Source: PALSA-505 sp036501145 (GTDB lineage: Bacteria > Actinomycetota > Actinomycetes > Streptosporangiales > Streptosporangiaceae). Taken from it: DNA of 64,000 nt. Positions 35,969-44,367 of the stretch are shown here, piece after piece; position 1 is the first letter of the stretch, and every line of letters begins with the position of its first letter. The stretch lies in contig DASYAV010000179.1 in assembly GCA_036501145.1 (NCBI GenBank), positions 193,626 to 257,625 of the forward strand, read 5' to 3'. The translations under genes were made by a program, and so were the position numbers. The notes beneath the pieces are model-generated. The model searched no databases, was not told the DNA's origin, and was given only the letters and a program-made list of their open reading frames with translations.

Positions 35969-36505
35969 ATGAACGCCGGACAGCTGGCCGCACTGATTGC
36001 CGCGGGGTTTTTCGCCCTGGGTGTGTGCGTCGCCGTGTTCGCGCTGTTCAAGCTGGCCAGGCTGGCCGGCGAGGCCACCCGCTACCTGTCCGGGATGCGC
36101 GAGCGCACCGACACGCTGATCGACCAGGCGCACGCCGCCATCGACCGGACCAACGCCGAGCTCGACCGCACCGAGGTCATCACCGCGAACATGGACCAGG
36201 TCACCGCCAACGTGGCGGAGCTGACCGGTCATGTCAACAGCCTGGCCAGCGTGGCCAAGGCGGTCGCGGCCGGCCCGGTGGGCAAGGCCGGCGCGCTGGC
36301 GTACGGCGTCCGCCGCGCGGTCTCCCTGCGCCGCCAGGGTGACGGTCCCGGCCGTGCCGCGGCGCCTGCGGATGCATCCACGCCCCGGCTGGCGCCGCCG
36401 CAGGCCCGCCGGCCCGAGATCGAGGCCGCCCCGGTGGCGGCCGGCGCGGCCGCCCAGGTGCGCAGGGTCGTCGTGGCCTGGACCATCGGGCGGGTGACGC
36501 GGTGA
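35969..36505 (+). CDS. DUF948 domain-containing membrane protein
   Basis: This 178-residue protein begins with a membrane span (LAALIAAGFFALGVCVAVFALFKL), followed by an amphipathic helix rich in heptad-like hydrophobics (LIDQAHAAIDRTNAELDRTE and ITANMDQVTANVAELTGHVN). That is the DUF948 layout. A Pro/Ala/Arg-rich linker and a short conserved end follow. GAGGAGG precedes ATG 35969. The stop overlaps the next small gene, and alaS follows. Function is unknown; the topology suggests a membrane-bound coiled-coil protein. Confidence 0.82.
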   Translation: MNAGQLAALIAAGFFALGVCVAVFALFKLARLAGEATRYLSGMRERTDTLIDQAHAAIDRTNAELDRTEVITANMDQVTANVAELTGHVNSLASVAKAVAAGPVGKAGALAYGVRRAVSLRRQGDGPGRAAAPADASTPRLAPPQARRPEIEAAPVAAGAAAQVRRVVVAWTIGRVTR

Positions 36506-36816
36506 TGCGTCGGCTCTTCTGGGTGACGGTTGGGGCCGGCGTCGGCATCTCGGGCTACCGGCGGGCGAACCGGGTCGTGCGTGAAATCAGCCGCTCACCG
36601 CTGCGCCCCCGCTGGCGGGTCAGCGGCATGGCGGCCTTCGCCCGGGACGTCCGGGACGGCATGGACCTTTACGCTGAGCAGCAGCGGCTCAACATCGAGC
36701 GCCGCCGAGCTCCCGCGGCCCCTGCCCTCGGCTCACTCCCGGTGACCGAGGCCCCTCGACTGACGGGGCCCCCGGCCAGCCGTAACGGCTCATCCGCGCC
36801 CAGCGCGCACCGCTAA
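36502..36816 (+). CDS. Small DUF6167-like protein
   Basis: This 104-residue protein starts with a weakly hydrophobic segment (RRLFWVTVGAGVGISGYRRAN), continues with a basic stretch and the motif FARDVRDGMDLYAEQQRLNI, and ends in a disordered Pro/Ser tail. The segment plus ARDVRDGM motif in front of alaS is characteristic of a small conserved actinomycete family of unknown function. The GTG (or the ATG three bases later) overlaps the stop of the DUF948 gene, so the two are coupled. Confidence 0.75.
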   Translation: MMRRLFWVTVGAGVGISGYRRANRVVREISRSPLRPRWRVSGMAAFARDVRDGMDLYAEQQRLNIERRRAPAAPALGSLPVTEAPRLTGPPASRNGSSAPSAHR

Positions 36817-36856
36817 GCCCAGCATCAAGCATCCACTACCCAAAGGACGGCCGCTG

Positions 36857-39604
36857 ATGGAGTCGGCAGAGATCGCACGCCGTTTCCTGACCTATTTCGA
36901 GCAGCGAGGGCACACCATGGTGCCTTCCGCCAGCCTGGTATCCGAAGACCCGACGCTGCTGTTCGTCGTGGCCGGCATGGTGCCCTTCCTGCCCTACCTG
37001 CTGGGCCAGCAGACCCCGCCTTACAAGCGGGCCGCCAGCAAGCAGAAGTGCCTGCGCACCGTCGACATCGAGCGGGTCGGGACGAACGCCAGGACCGGCA
37101 CCTTCTTCCAGATGCTCGGCAGCTGGTCGTTCGGTGACTACTTCAAGGACGATGCGATCCCCTGGGCCTGGGACCTGCTGACCCGCGCCGAGCGGGACGG
37201 CGGCTTCGGCTTCCCCGAGGACCGGCTGTGGGTCACCATCTACCTCGACGACGACGAGGCGCACGACATCTGGCGGACCAAGGTCGGCCTGCCCGAGCAG
37301 CGCATCCAGCGGCTGGGCAAGGAAGACAACTACTGGGACATGGGCGTGCCCGGCCCCTGTGGTCCCGACTCGGAGATCTGGTACGACCGCGGCCCGGAGT
37401 ACGGTCCCGACGGCGGCCCCGCGGTGGACGAGAACCGGTTCATGGAGATCTGGAATCTCGTCTTCATGCAGTACACGCGGGGCCCGGGCCCTGGTTTCGA
37501 CTACGACATCACCGGCGACCTGCCGGCCAGGAACATCGACACTGGGATGGGCCTGGAGCGGATGGCCACGCTGCTGCAGGGCGTGGACAACCTTTTCGAG
37601 ATCGACACGACCTGGAAGGTACTGGACCGGGCGGCCGAGCTCACCGGGCACGAGTACGGCGCCGACCCGCGCAGCGACGTCTCGCTGCGGGTGGTGGCCG
37701 ACCATGTGGACAGCGCGGTCATGCTGGTCTCCGACGGCGTGCTGCCGTCCAACGAGGGAGCCGGGTACGTGTTGCGCCGGCTGCTCCGCCGCAGCGTCCG
37801 CAACCTGCGGCTGCTGTCCAGAGGAGAGGGAAGGGGAGGCGGGCGGGGCGGCGCCGCCGAGCCGGGGTTCCTGCACGAGCTGACCGGTACCGCGATCGAG
37901 GCGTACGGCCCGCAGTTCCCCAACCTGGTCAGGGACGCCGCGAACATCCAGACGGTGATCGACGCGGAGGAGGCGGTGTTCAGCTCCACCCTGCGCACCG
38001 GCAGCGTGATCTTCGACACCGCGGTGGCCGACGTCAAGCGGCGCGGTAACACGGTGCTCGGCGGCGAGCAGGCTTTCCAGCTGCACGACACCTACGGCTT
38101 CCCCATCGACCTGACCCTGGAGATGGCGGCCGAGCAGGGGCTGCAGGTGGACGAGGACACCTTCCGCAGGCTGATGAGCGAACAGCGGGACCGGGCACGC
38201 AAGGACGCGCAGGAGAAGAAGACCGGCAACGCCGACGTGTCGGTGTTCGCCGACCTGCTGGAACAGTCCGGCCGGGTCACCTTCACCGGGTACGACCAGA
38301 TCTCCGGCGAGGCCACCGTGGCCGGCCTGCTGGTGGACGGGGTGCCGGTGCCGGCCGCGGACACGGGCACCGAGGTCGGCGTGGTGCTGGACCGCACGCC
38401 GTTCTACGCCGAAGGCGGCGGCCAGCTCGCCGACACCGGTGTCATCAGGGTGTCCGGCACGGGCGAGACGGAAGCGCTGGTCGAGGTGCTCGACGTGCAG
38501 CAGCCGCTGCCCGGGGTGATCGTGCACCAGGGCCGGGTTCGGTCCGGCAGCATCGTGACCGGCTCCCCGGCATTCGCCGAGATCGACACCGAACGGCGCC
38601 GCGCGGTGTCCCGGTCGCACACCGCCACCCACCTGCTGCACCGGGCCTTCCGGGGCGCGCTGGGTGAGTCCGCGGCCCAGGCGGGCTCGGAGAATGCTCC
38701 TGGACGGCTGCGCTTCGATTTCACTGCCTCCGGCGCGGTACCGGTATCCGTGCTCAGGGAGGTCGAGGACGAGGTCAACCAGGTGCTCATCACCGACCTG
38801 GACGTGCGGGCCTACCACACCTCGATCGATGACGCCCGCGAGATGGGTGCGCTGGCGCTGTTCGGTGAGAAGTACGGCGACGAGGTCCGGGTGGTCGAGG
38901 TCGGCGAGTACTCCCGGGAGCTCTGCGGCGGCACGCACGTGGCCAGGTCAGGCCAGCTCGGCCTGATCAAGGTGCTCGGCGAGTCGTCCATCGGAGCCGG
39001 TGTGCGGCGGGTCGAGGCGCTGGTGGGGATGGACGCGTTCCGCTTCCTCGCCGCGGAGAGCGTGCTCGTCAGCCAACTGGGCGAACAACTCAAGGCCAGG
39101 CCCGGAGAACTGCCCGAGCGGATCTCCGGGCTGGTGACCAGGCTGCGCGACGCCCAGCGTGACCTGGAGCGGCTGCGCAGCGCCCAGCTGCTGGCCTCGG
39201 TGGCGGACCTGACCCAGCAGGCCGAGGACGTGGCGGGGGTGAGCCTGGTCGTGCACCGGGTGCCGGACGGCACCGCGGCGGACGGGATCCGCAAGCTCGC
39301 GCTCGATGTCCGGGGACAGATGCCCGCGGACCAGCCCGCGGTGGTCGCGCTGGCCGGGGTGCCCGGCGACCGGCCGGTCGTGGTGGTCGCGGTCAGCGAG
39401 GCTGGCCGGGCGCGCGGGCTGGCGGCGGGCCGGCTTGTCGGCGTCGCGGCCAAGGCGCTCGGCGGCGGCGGAGGAGGCAAGGATGACGTCGCCCAGGGGG
39501 GTGGCGCTCCCTTGAGCCAGACCGGGCCGCAGGCCATTGACGAGGCATTTGATGCGATTCGTGTGGCTATCGGGGGCAGTGCCGGGGCCATTGGCGTACC
39601 GTGA
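36857..39604 (+). CDS. alaS: Alanyl-tRNA synthetase
   Basis: This 915-residue class II synthetase charges tRNA-Ala and edits mischarged Ser and Gly. Motif 1/2 region includes RTGTFFQMLGSWSFGDYFK; the aminoacylation core continues through NIDTGMGLERMATLLQG. The editing domain has SHTATHLLHRAF and CGGTHVARSG with the zinc-binding His and Cys residues, and a C-Ala domain ends the protein. Slightly longer than the usual 870-890 residues, because of a Gly/Arg-rich insert (EGRGGGRGGAAEPG) and a Gly-rich end. AAAGGA precedes ATG 36857. It lies in the DUF948-alaS-ruvX-mltG-aroE row. Confidence 0.96.
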   Translation: MESAEIARRFLTYFEQRGHTMVPSASLVSEDPTLLFVVAGMVPFLPYLLGQQTPPYKRAASKQKCLRTVDIERVGTNARTGTFFQMLGSWSFGDYFKDDAIPWAWDLLTRAERDGGFGFPEDRLWVTIYLDDDEAHDIWRTKVGLPEQRIQRLGKEDNYWDMGVPGPCGPDSEIWYDRGPEYGPDGGPAVDENRFMEIWNLVFMQYTRGPGPGFDYDITGDLPARNIDTGMGLERMATLLQGVDNLFEIDTTWKVLDRAAELTGHEYGADPRSDVSLRVVADHVDSAVMLVSDGVLPSNEGAGYVLRRLLRRSVRNLRLLSRGEGRGGGRGGAAEPGFLHELTGTAIEAYGPQFPNLVRDAANIQTVIDAEEAVFSSTLRTGSVIFDTAVADVKRRGNTVLGGEQAFQLHDTYGFPIDLTLEMAAEQGLQVDEDTFRRLMSEQRDRARKDAQEKKTGNADVSVFADLLEQSGRVTFTGYDQISGEATVAGLLVDGVPVPAADTGTEVGVVLDRTPFYAEGGGQLADTGVIRVSGTGETEALVEVLDVQQPLPGVIVHQGRVRSGSIVTGSPAFAEIDTERRRAVSRSHTATHLLHRAFRGALGESAAQAGSENAPGRLRFDFTASGAVPVSVLREVEDEVNQVLITDLDVRAYHTSIDDAREMGALALFGEKYGDEVRVVEVGEYSRELCGGTHVARSGQLGLIKVLGESSIGAGVRRVEALVGMDAFRFLAAESVLVSQLGEQLKARPGELPERISGLVTRLRDAQRDLERLRSAQLLASVADLTQQAEDVAGVSLVVHRVPDGTAADGIRKLALDVRGQMPADQPAVVALAGVPGDRPVVVVAVSEAGRARGLAAGRLVGVAAKALGGGGGGKDDVAQGGGAPLSQTGPQAIDEAFDAIRVAIGGSAGAIGVP

Positions 39605-39617
39605 GGCCGGAGAGGGT

Positions 39618-39703
39618 TATTCAAGCCGGCCAGCGTGGGCAGGTCATGCCTGCCCGGGCGCCGGTGTCGGTGGTGACAGCAACAACCACCGGCAGCTTGA
39701 ATA
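39618..39703 (+). ncRNA. Predicted structured element with a three-way junction, between alaS and ruvX
   Basis: Outer arms TATTCAAGC (39618-39626) and GCTTGAATA (39695-39703) are exact complements. Inside, CCGGC/GCCGG (39626-39630 with 39660-39664; C39626 can pair in only one helix) and GGGCAGG/CCTGCCC (39637-39643 with 39649-39655) form one arm, and CGGTGGT/ACCACCG (39668-39674 with 39685-39691) a second. Almost every base is in or next to a helix. No T-run follows, and the ruvX start is 25 bases downstream. I do not recognise the family; leader RNA, attenuator or DNA-level element are all open. Confidence 0.55.
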
Positions 39704-39727
39704 GCACGAACCAGTGATGGGAGCTCA

Positions 39728-40255
39728 GTGCCAACGACGGCCAGTGCCAACGAGAACCTCGCTCCGGAGCCCGTGCGGGCGCCGGTGCGCAGGGGTGTGC
39801 GGCTGGCCATCGATGTGGGCTCGGCCCGGATCGGTGTGGCCCGCTGCGATCCAGGGGGATCGCTGGCCAGCCCGCTGACCACGGTCACCAGGGGCCGGGG
39901 CGACCTGGCCCGGCTGGCCGAACTGACCGAGCAGCACGGTGCCATCGAGGTGATTGTCGGGCTGCCCACCTCGCTGTCCGGCGCGGAGGGCACGGCCGCC
40001 GCGACCGCGCGGGCGTTCGCCCGCAGCCTGGCTGCCCGGCTGGCCCCGGTGCCGGTCCGGCTGGTCGACGAGCGGTTCACGACGGTCACCGCGCACGATG
40101 CGCTGCGCACCGCGGGCCGGGACTCCAGGGCCAGGCGTGGCGTGGTGGACCAGGCGGCCGCGGCCGTGCTGCTGCAGGCCGCACTGGACACCGAGCGCAC
40201 CACGGGCCGCCCAGCCGGTGAGCAGGTGGGGTCACCCGCCGGAGCGCGCGAGTGA
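39728..40255 (+). CDS. ruvX: Putative pre-16S rRNA nuclease / Holliday junction resolvase-like RuvX (YqgF)
   Basis: This 175-residue RNase H-fold protein belongs to the YqgF family, which in Escherichia coli trims the 5' end of pre-16S rRNA. The catalytic Asp is in LAIDVGSARIGVARCD, the middle motif in VIVGLPTSLSGAEG, and VRLVDERFTTVTAH and GVVDQAAAAVLLQ complete the site. A 24-residue N-terminal extension precedes the fold. GTG 39728 follows GGGAGCTC. The stop overlaps mltG as GTGA. Family is secure; the substrate in actinomycetes is inferred. Confidence 0.92.
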   Translation: MPTTASANENLAPEPVRAPVRRGVRLAIDVGSARIGVARCDPGGSLASPLTTVTRGRGDLARLAELTEQHGAIEVIVGLPTSLSGAEGTAAATARAFARSLAARLAPVPVRLVDERFTTVTAHDALRTAGRDSRARRGVVDQAAAAVLLQAALDTERTTGRPAGEQVGSPAGARE

Positions 40256-42849
40256 GCGCCCGGCGGCGCCGGGGCGAGGACGAGTTCGCTGACGATCGGT
40301 CCTGGCTGGCCGAAGAGGACGTCGACGCCTCGCCGTGGCCCCCGGAAGACGACGACGGCTGGCGGGACGGCCCGGAGCAGGCATCCGGCGGCGGCAGGCA
40401 CGGCAGGCATTCGGCCGCGGGGGAACCTGGCGTGGGCTGGGAGCCCACGGTCAGCCTGCCACAGCAGTCCGGCCCCGGTGGCCGGCCCTCCTCCGGCCCA
40501 CCCCCCGGGTGGGACGAGCCAGGCTGGGAAGAGCCCGGATGGGGCGGCTCAGCCGAGGAAGACCGCTATGCGCTGCGGCGCGGACCAGCCCCGCCGCCCT
40601 CCCGGCGTGCCGCCCCCTGGGACCAGGAGCCCCCGGCTGACGACGGGTACCCGGGCAGCACGGCCAGGAACGGGCTGAGCGGCGACCCCTTTGCCGGGCC
40701 TCCCGGTCAGGCGGCGGCTGGCCAGGGAGCGCGCCGGGCCGGGCGGCGGGGCACGCCCCCCGCCGGGGATCCGTACCCGCCGGGCAGCTACCAGGACGCC
40801 GGCGACCGTTACGCGGCTCCGGACGACCCAAGCACCAACCCGCTGCAGCGGCCCCCGGGCCGTGCCGGGGACCCGGGCAGCCGGTACGGCGGCCCGGCCG
40901 GCGGCCGGGCCGCCGCCGACTCCCCGGCCGGGTACCACGAGCCGGGTCCCGGTTACCGCGACCCCGGCGGCTACGGTGATGGCTACAGCGACCCACGCGG
41001 TGGCTACGGCGACTCCGGTGATGGGTACCGCGCCGCGGGCGGCCAGTACGGCGGCCCGGGTGGCTGGGACCGGGATCCGTCGGGCCCGAACGGTGTCCCG
41101 GGTGGCCGGGACGGCGGTTCGGGTGGCTGGGACCGGGATCCGTCCGGCCCGAACAGTGTCCCGGGTGGCCGGTACCGCGATCCAGATGCACCGTACGGCG
41201 ACCGGGCCGGCCGCAACGGTGACCCCGGCGCTCCCTACGGCGACCCCGCGGGCCGGCCCGGTGAGCGCGACTACGGGTACGCCGACCCACGTGAGCGGCC
41301 GGAGCCGCCCCCCGGGCGGCACCCGGGGTCCCGAGGCGAGTACCCCGGGGCGGAGGACGGCTACCCCTCGCCGGAGCGCGGCGACACCGGCCGGTTCCCC
41401 GCCGTGGATGCCCGGCGGGGCAGGCCAGGCGGCGATGAGTACGGCGACGAGTACCTCGATGAGTACGGCGAGCGGCCCGGGCGCGGCCAGGCGGCTGGCG
41501 CCGCAGGCCTGCCCCCCGGCCTGCCGGCCGACCACCCGGCCAGCGGTGGCCGTGTGCCGCGCGGTCGCGCGGGCGGTTCCGGCCGCGCCGACGCCGGCTA
41601 CGGCGGCCAGGACCGCGACCCGGTGGGATACGGCGCCGCCCAGGGCACCGGCGACCGGGACGCCACCGGTGGCCGTGCCGCGGAGCGGGACGACCCCGGC
41701 TGGGATGACCAGGGCGGCTACACCGACGAGGGCTGGCCCTTCGGCGGCGACGCCGGTGACGATGACTCCGGAGGCCGCCCCCGGCGCAAGCGGCGGGGCC
41801 GCTGGGCCGGGCCATCCTCGCTGCTGGTCGTGGCGGCGATCATCCTGATCCCGCTGATCATCGGCGGCATATACGCCTACAAGGTCATCTCCTCGCACTA
41901 CGACCCGCCCAACTACAGCGGTGAGGGCACCGGCACGTACATCTTCCAGGTCAAGTCCGGAGACAACTCCGAGACCGTGGGGACCCGCCTGGCCGCCGAC
42001 GGGGTGGTGGCCAGTTCCCGCGCGCTGGTGCTGGCCGCCGAGCACAGCTCCAACGCCAGCGCGCTGGAGCCCGGCTACTACCGGCTGCACAAGCACATGA
42101 ACGCCCAGCTCGCCTGGAACCTGCTGGTCAGCCCGTCGGCACGGGAGCAGCTCAAGGTCACGATCCCGGAAGGCTGGCGGGCCACACAGATCCTCGCCGA
42201 ACTGGGCAAGCACTCCGGCGTCTCGGCCAGCGACTACAACAAGGCGATCAAGGACACCTCGGCGCTCGGCCTGCCGTCCTACGCCAAGGGCAATCCCGAG
42301 GGGTACCTGTACCCGGCCACCTACGAGATCCAGCCCGGGATGACCGCGACCAGCGTGCTGAAGGCCATGGTGAGCGCGTTCAACCAGGAGGCGTCGTCGG
42401 TCAACCTGCCGAAGGCAGCCGCGCACGGCAATCTGTCACCGGCCGACGCCATCGTGGTGGCCAGCCTGGCCCAGGCCGAGGGTGGCAAGGACAGCGACTT
42501 CCCGAAGATCACCCGGGTGATCTACAACCGGCTGCAGGCGCACATGCCGCTCGACCTGGACAGCACCGTGCTCTACGCACTGCACAAGTACGGCATCGTC
42601 GCCTCCGACCAGGATCTGAAGGTCAAGTCGCCGTACAACACCTACGCGCACCAGGGCCTGCCGCCCGCCCCGATCGATTCCCCGGGCAACGCCGCCATCC
42701 AGGCCGCGCTGCATCCGGCCAAGGGCAACTGGCTGTACTTCGTCACAGTGAACCCGAAGACCAAGCAGACCGACTTCACCAGCAGCCCGACCGTGTTCCA
42801 GCAGCTCAAGAACGAGCTGCAGCAGTATCTTTCGTCGCACGGCGGCTGA
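40252..42849 (+). CDS. mltG: Endolytic transglycosylase MltG with a long disordered cytoplasmic N-terminus
   Basis: This 865-residue protein cuts nascent glycan strands and so sets their length. Residues 1 to about 515 are almost entirely Gly, Pro, Asp, Arg, Tyr and Ser (PGGYGDGY, GSRYGGP and similar), with no domain. A basic patch (RRKRRGRW) and one span (LLVVAAIILIPLIIGGIYAY, about 523-543) follow, then the YceG domain with VTIPEGWRATQILAEL, GYLYPATYEI and the catalytic Glu in ASLAQAEGG. The N-terminus is far longer than in Escherichia coli (340 residues in total). GTG 40252 overlaps the ruvX stop. It is followed by aroE. Confidence 0.93.
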   Translation: MSARRRRGEDEFADDRSWLAEEDVDASPWPPEDDDGWRDGPEQASGGGRHGRHSAAGEPGVGWEPTVSLPQQSGPGGRPSSGPPPGWDEPGWEEPGWGGSAEEDRYALRRGPAPPPSRRAAPWDQEPPADDGYPGSTARNGLSGDPFAGPPGQAAAGQGARRAGRRGTPPAGDPYPPGSYQDAGDRYAAPDDPSTNPLQRPPGRAGDPGSRYGGPAGGRAAADSPAGYHEPGPGYRDPGGYGDGYSDPRGGYGDSGDGYRAAGGQYGGPGGWDRDPSGPNGVPGGRDGGSGGWDRDPSGPNSVPGGRYRDPDAPYGDRAGRNGDPGAPYGDPAGRPGERDYGYADPRERPEPPPGRHPGSRGEYPGAEDGYPSPERGDTGRFPAVDARRGRPGGDEYGDEYLDEYGERPGRGQAAGAAGLPPGLPADHPASGGRVPRGRAGGSGRADAGYGGQDRDPVGYGAAQGTGDRDATGGRAAERDDPGWDDQGGYTDEGWPFGGDAGDDDSGGRPRRKRRGRWAGPSSLLVVAAIILIPLIIGGIYAYKVISSHYDPPNYSGEGTGTYIFQVKSGDNSETVGTRLAADGVVASSRALVLAAEHSSNASALEPGYYRLHKHMNAQLAWNLLVSPSAREQLKVTIPEGWRATQILAELGKHSGVSASDYNKAIKDTSALGLPSYAKGNPEGYLYPATYEIQPGMTATSVLKAMVSAFNQEASSVNLPKAAAHGNLSPADAIVVASLAQAEGGKDSDFPKITRVIYNRLQAHMPLDLDSTVLYALHKYGIVASDQDLKVKSPYNTYAHQGLPPAPIDSPGNAAIQAALHPAKGNWLYFVTVNPKTKQTDFTSSPTVFQQLKNELQQYLSSHGG
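41058..41173 (+). repeat. 63-base tandem repeat inside mltG
   Basis: Two copies of a 63-base unit (starting at 41058 and 41121) encode GGWDRDPSGPNGVPGGR and GGWDRDPSGPNSVPGGR, each followed by a variable residue set, giving a 21-residue period. The copies are nearly identical over about 50 bases. The number of units may vary between strains. Confidence 0.8.
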
Positions 42850-42873
42850 TTCACCCACGATGAGAGCCCGCCT

Positions 42874-43689
42874 GTGAAGGCCGCCGTCCTTGGCCTGCCC
42901 GTCGCGCATTCGCTGTCGCCGGTCCTGCACCGGGCGGCGTACGCCGCGCTCGGCCTGGACGGCTGGTCCTACCAGGCCATCGAGTGCGACGAGGCCGGGC
43001 TGCCCGGGCTGCTGGATTCCTGCGGCCCCGGCTGGGCCGGGCTGTCCCTGACCATGCCGCTCAAGCGGGCCGTGCTGCCGCTGCTCAGCCGGGCCGACCC
43101 GGTCGCGGAGCTGACCGGTGCCGCGAACACCGTGGTGTTCTCCGGCGCGGCCCGGCACGGCTACAACACCGACGTGGCCGGCCTGGTGACCACGCTCACC
43201 CGGGCGCGGGCCAGCCCGGGGCGCACGCTGATCCTCGGCGCGGGCGCCACCGCCTGCTCGGCGCTGGCCGGGCTGGCCCAGCTCGGCGCGCGGGAGGTGA
43301 CCGTGGCCGTCCGCGACCCGGGCCGGGCCGCGGAGCTGTTCGCGGTGGCCGGCCGGCTCGGCGTGCGGATCGGCAGCACGGCATTCGGCAGCCTGCCCGA
43401 GGACCTCAGCCTGCTGCTGTCCACCGTCCCCGCCGGTGCGGCCGACCCGTACGCGCCGCTGCTGGGCCGGCTCACCCGCCCGCCGGCGGCGGTGCTGGAC
43501 GTGGTCTACCACCCCTGGCCCACGGCGCTGGCCAGCGCCGCGCGCGCGGCGGGCGCGATCACCATCGGCGGCTTCGAGTTCCTGCTGCACCAGGCGGCCA
43601 GGCAGGTCGAGCTGATGACCGGGCGGCAGGCTCCGGTGGACCGGATGCGGGAGGCTGGCCTGGCCGAACTCGCCAGGCGCACGTCCTGA
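42874..43689 (+). CDS. aroE: Shikimate dehydrogenase
   Basis: This 271-residue enzyme reduces 3-dehydroshikimate with NADPH in chorismate synthesis. Substrate-binding residues are in VAHSLSPVLH (the SxS pair) and LTMPLKRA (catalytic Lys), with the GYNTDVAG Asp; the Rossmann part shows LILGAGATACSALAGL and VVYHPWPTALA. The conserved VYxPxxT pattern is seen as VYHPWPT. GTG 42874 is 24 bases after mltG. aroB-aroC-type genes usually follow in actinomycetes, but here the convergent pptT gene lies three bases past the stop. Confidence 0.93.
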   Translation: MKAAVLGLPVAHSLSPVLHRAAYAALGLDGWSYQAIECDEAGLPGLLDSCGPGWAGLSLTMPLKRAVLPLLSRADPVAELTGAANTVVFSGAARHGYNTDVAGLVTTLTRARASPGRTLILGAGATACSALAGLAQLGAREVTVAVRDPGRAAELFAVAGRLGVRIGSTAFGSLPEDLSLLLSTVPAGAADPYAPLLGRLTRPPAAVLDVVYHPWPTALASAARAAGAITIGGFEFLLHQAARQVELMTGRQAPVDRMREAGLAELARRTS

Positions 43690-43692
43690 CCC

Positions 43693-44367
43693 TCAGGCCG
43701 TGTCCTCGTTCAGCACCAGGGCGAGCAGGTGCGCGCCGCTGCACAGCCAGCGCCCGGTGAAGGCCGGGACGGGCGCCGGGACCAGCAGGCGGGCGGTGAA
43801 CGTGCCCTGCGCGGCCTCGCCGTCCCCGCCGGCGCCGTCCCCGCCCACCGCGAACTCGATGCTGGCCTGCTCGAAGCCCAGCCACCGGCCGGTGACCGGG
43901 TACCAGGCCTTGTACACCGCCTCCTTGGCGGAGAACAGCAGCCGGTCCCAGCACACACCGGGGGCGGCCGCGGCCAGCGCGGCGATGTGCGCCCGCTCGG
44001 CGGGCAGCATGACCACCCGCTCCACCCGGTCCGGGAGCACGTCGTTCGGCTCCGCGTCCAGGCCGACCGAGGCCAGGTCCGCGGTGCGGGCTACCACACA
44101 GCCGCGGTAGCCATCGCAGTGCGTCATGCTTCCGGTGATCCCGTCCGGCCAGCGCGGGGCGCCCCGACCCCCGGGTACCAGCGGCGCGGGTGGCTGCCCC
44201 AGCGCGGCCAGCGCCCGGCGCGCGCACACCCGGACCGAGGTGAACTCCCGGCGCCGTTTGCCCACCGCCTGGGCGATCGCCGCCTCCTCAGCCGGGAACA
44301 GCTCGGCGGGCACGTCGCCGAACAGTTCGGCGGCCACCACGGCCGCGGGCAGGATCTGCTCGATCAT
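43693..44367 (-). CDS. pptT: 4'-phosphopantetheinyl transferase (PptT/Sfp type)
   Basis: This 224-residue enzyme moves phosphopantetheine from CoA to carrier proteins of fatty acid, polyketide or peptide synthases. The three family motifs are present: HCDGYRGCVVA region, SVGLDAEPND with the metal-binding Asp and Glu, and LLFSAKEAVYKAWYP, the FSxKEAxxK signature. ILPAAVVAAELFGD and LFPAEEAAIAQAVGKRRREF match the PptT group of actinobacteria. ATG 44367 overlaps the stop of the upstream phosphoesterase as ATGA. That exact overlap also joins pptT and pptH in Mycobacterium tuberculosis, which supports both assignments. Confidence 0.94.
   Translation of the reverse strand: MIEQILPAAVVAAELFGDVPAELFPAEEAAIAQAVGKRRREFTSVRVCARRALAALGQPPAPLVPGGRGAPRWPDGITGSMTHCDGYRGCVVARTADLASVGLDAEPNDVLPDRVERVVMLPAERAHIAALAAAAPGVCWDRLLFSAKEAVYKAWYPVTGRWLGFEQASIEFAVGGDGAGGDGEAAQGTFTARLLVPAPVPAFTGRWLCSGAHLLALVLNEDTA

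Noticed and set aside
36836..38938. 700-codon minus-strand frame opposite alaS
   Set aside because: Antisense shadow of alaS with His/Arg/Gly bias; alaS motifs on the other strand are unambiguous.
41040..41280. Repeated stretch in mltG considered as a possible CRISPR array
   Set aside because: Only two units of 63 bases, in frame and coding, with no spacers between identical repeats.
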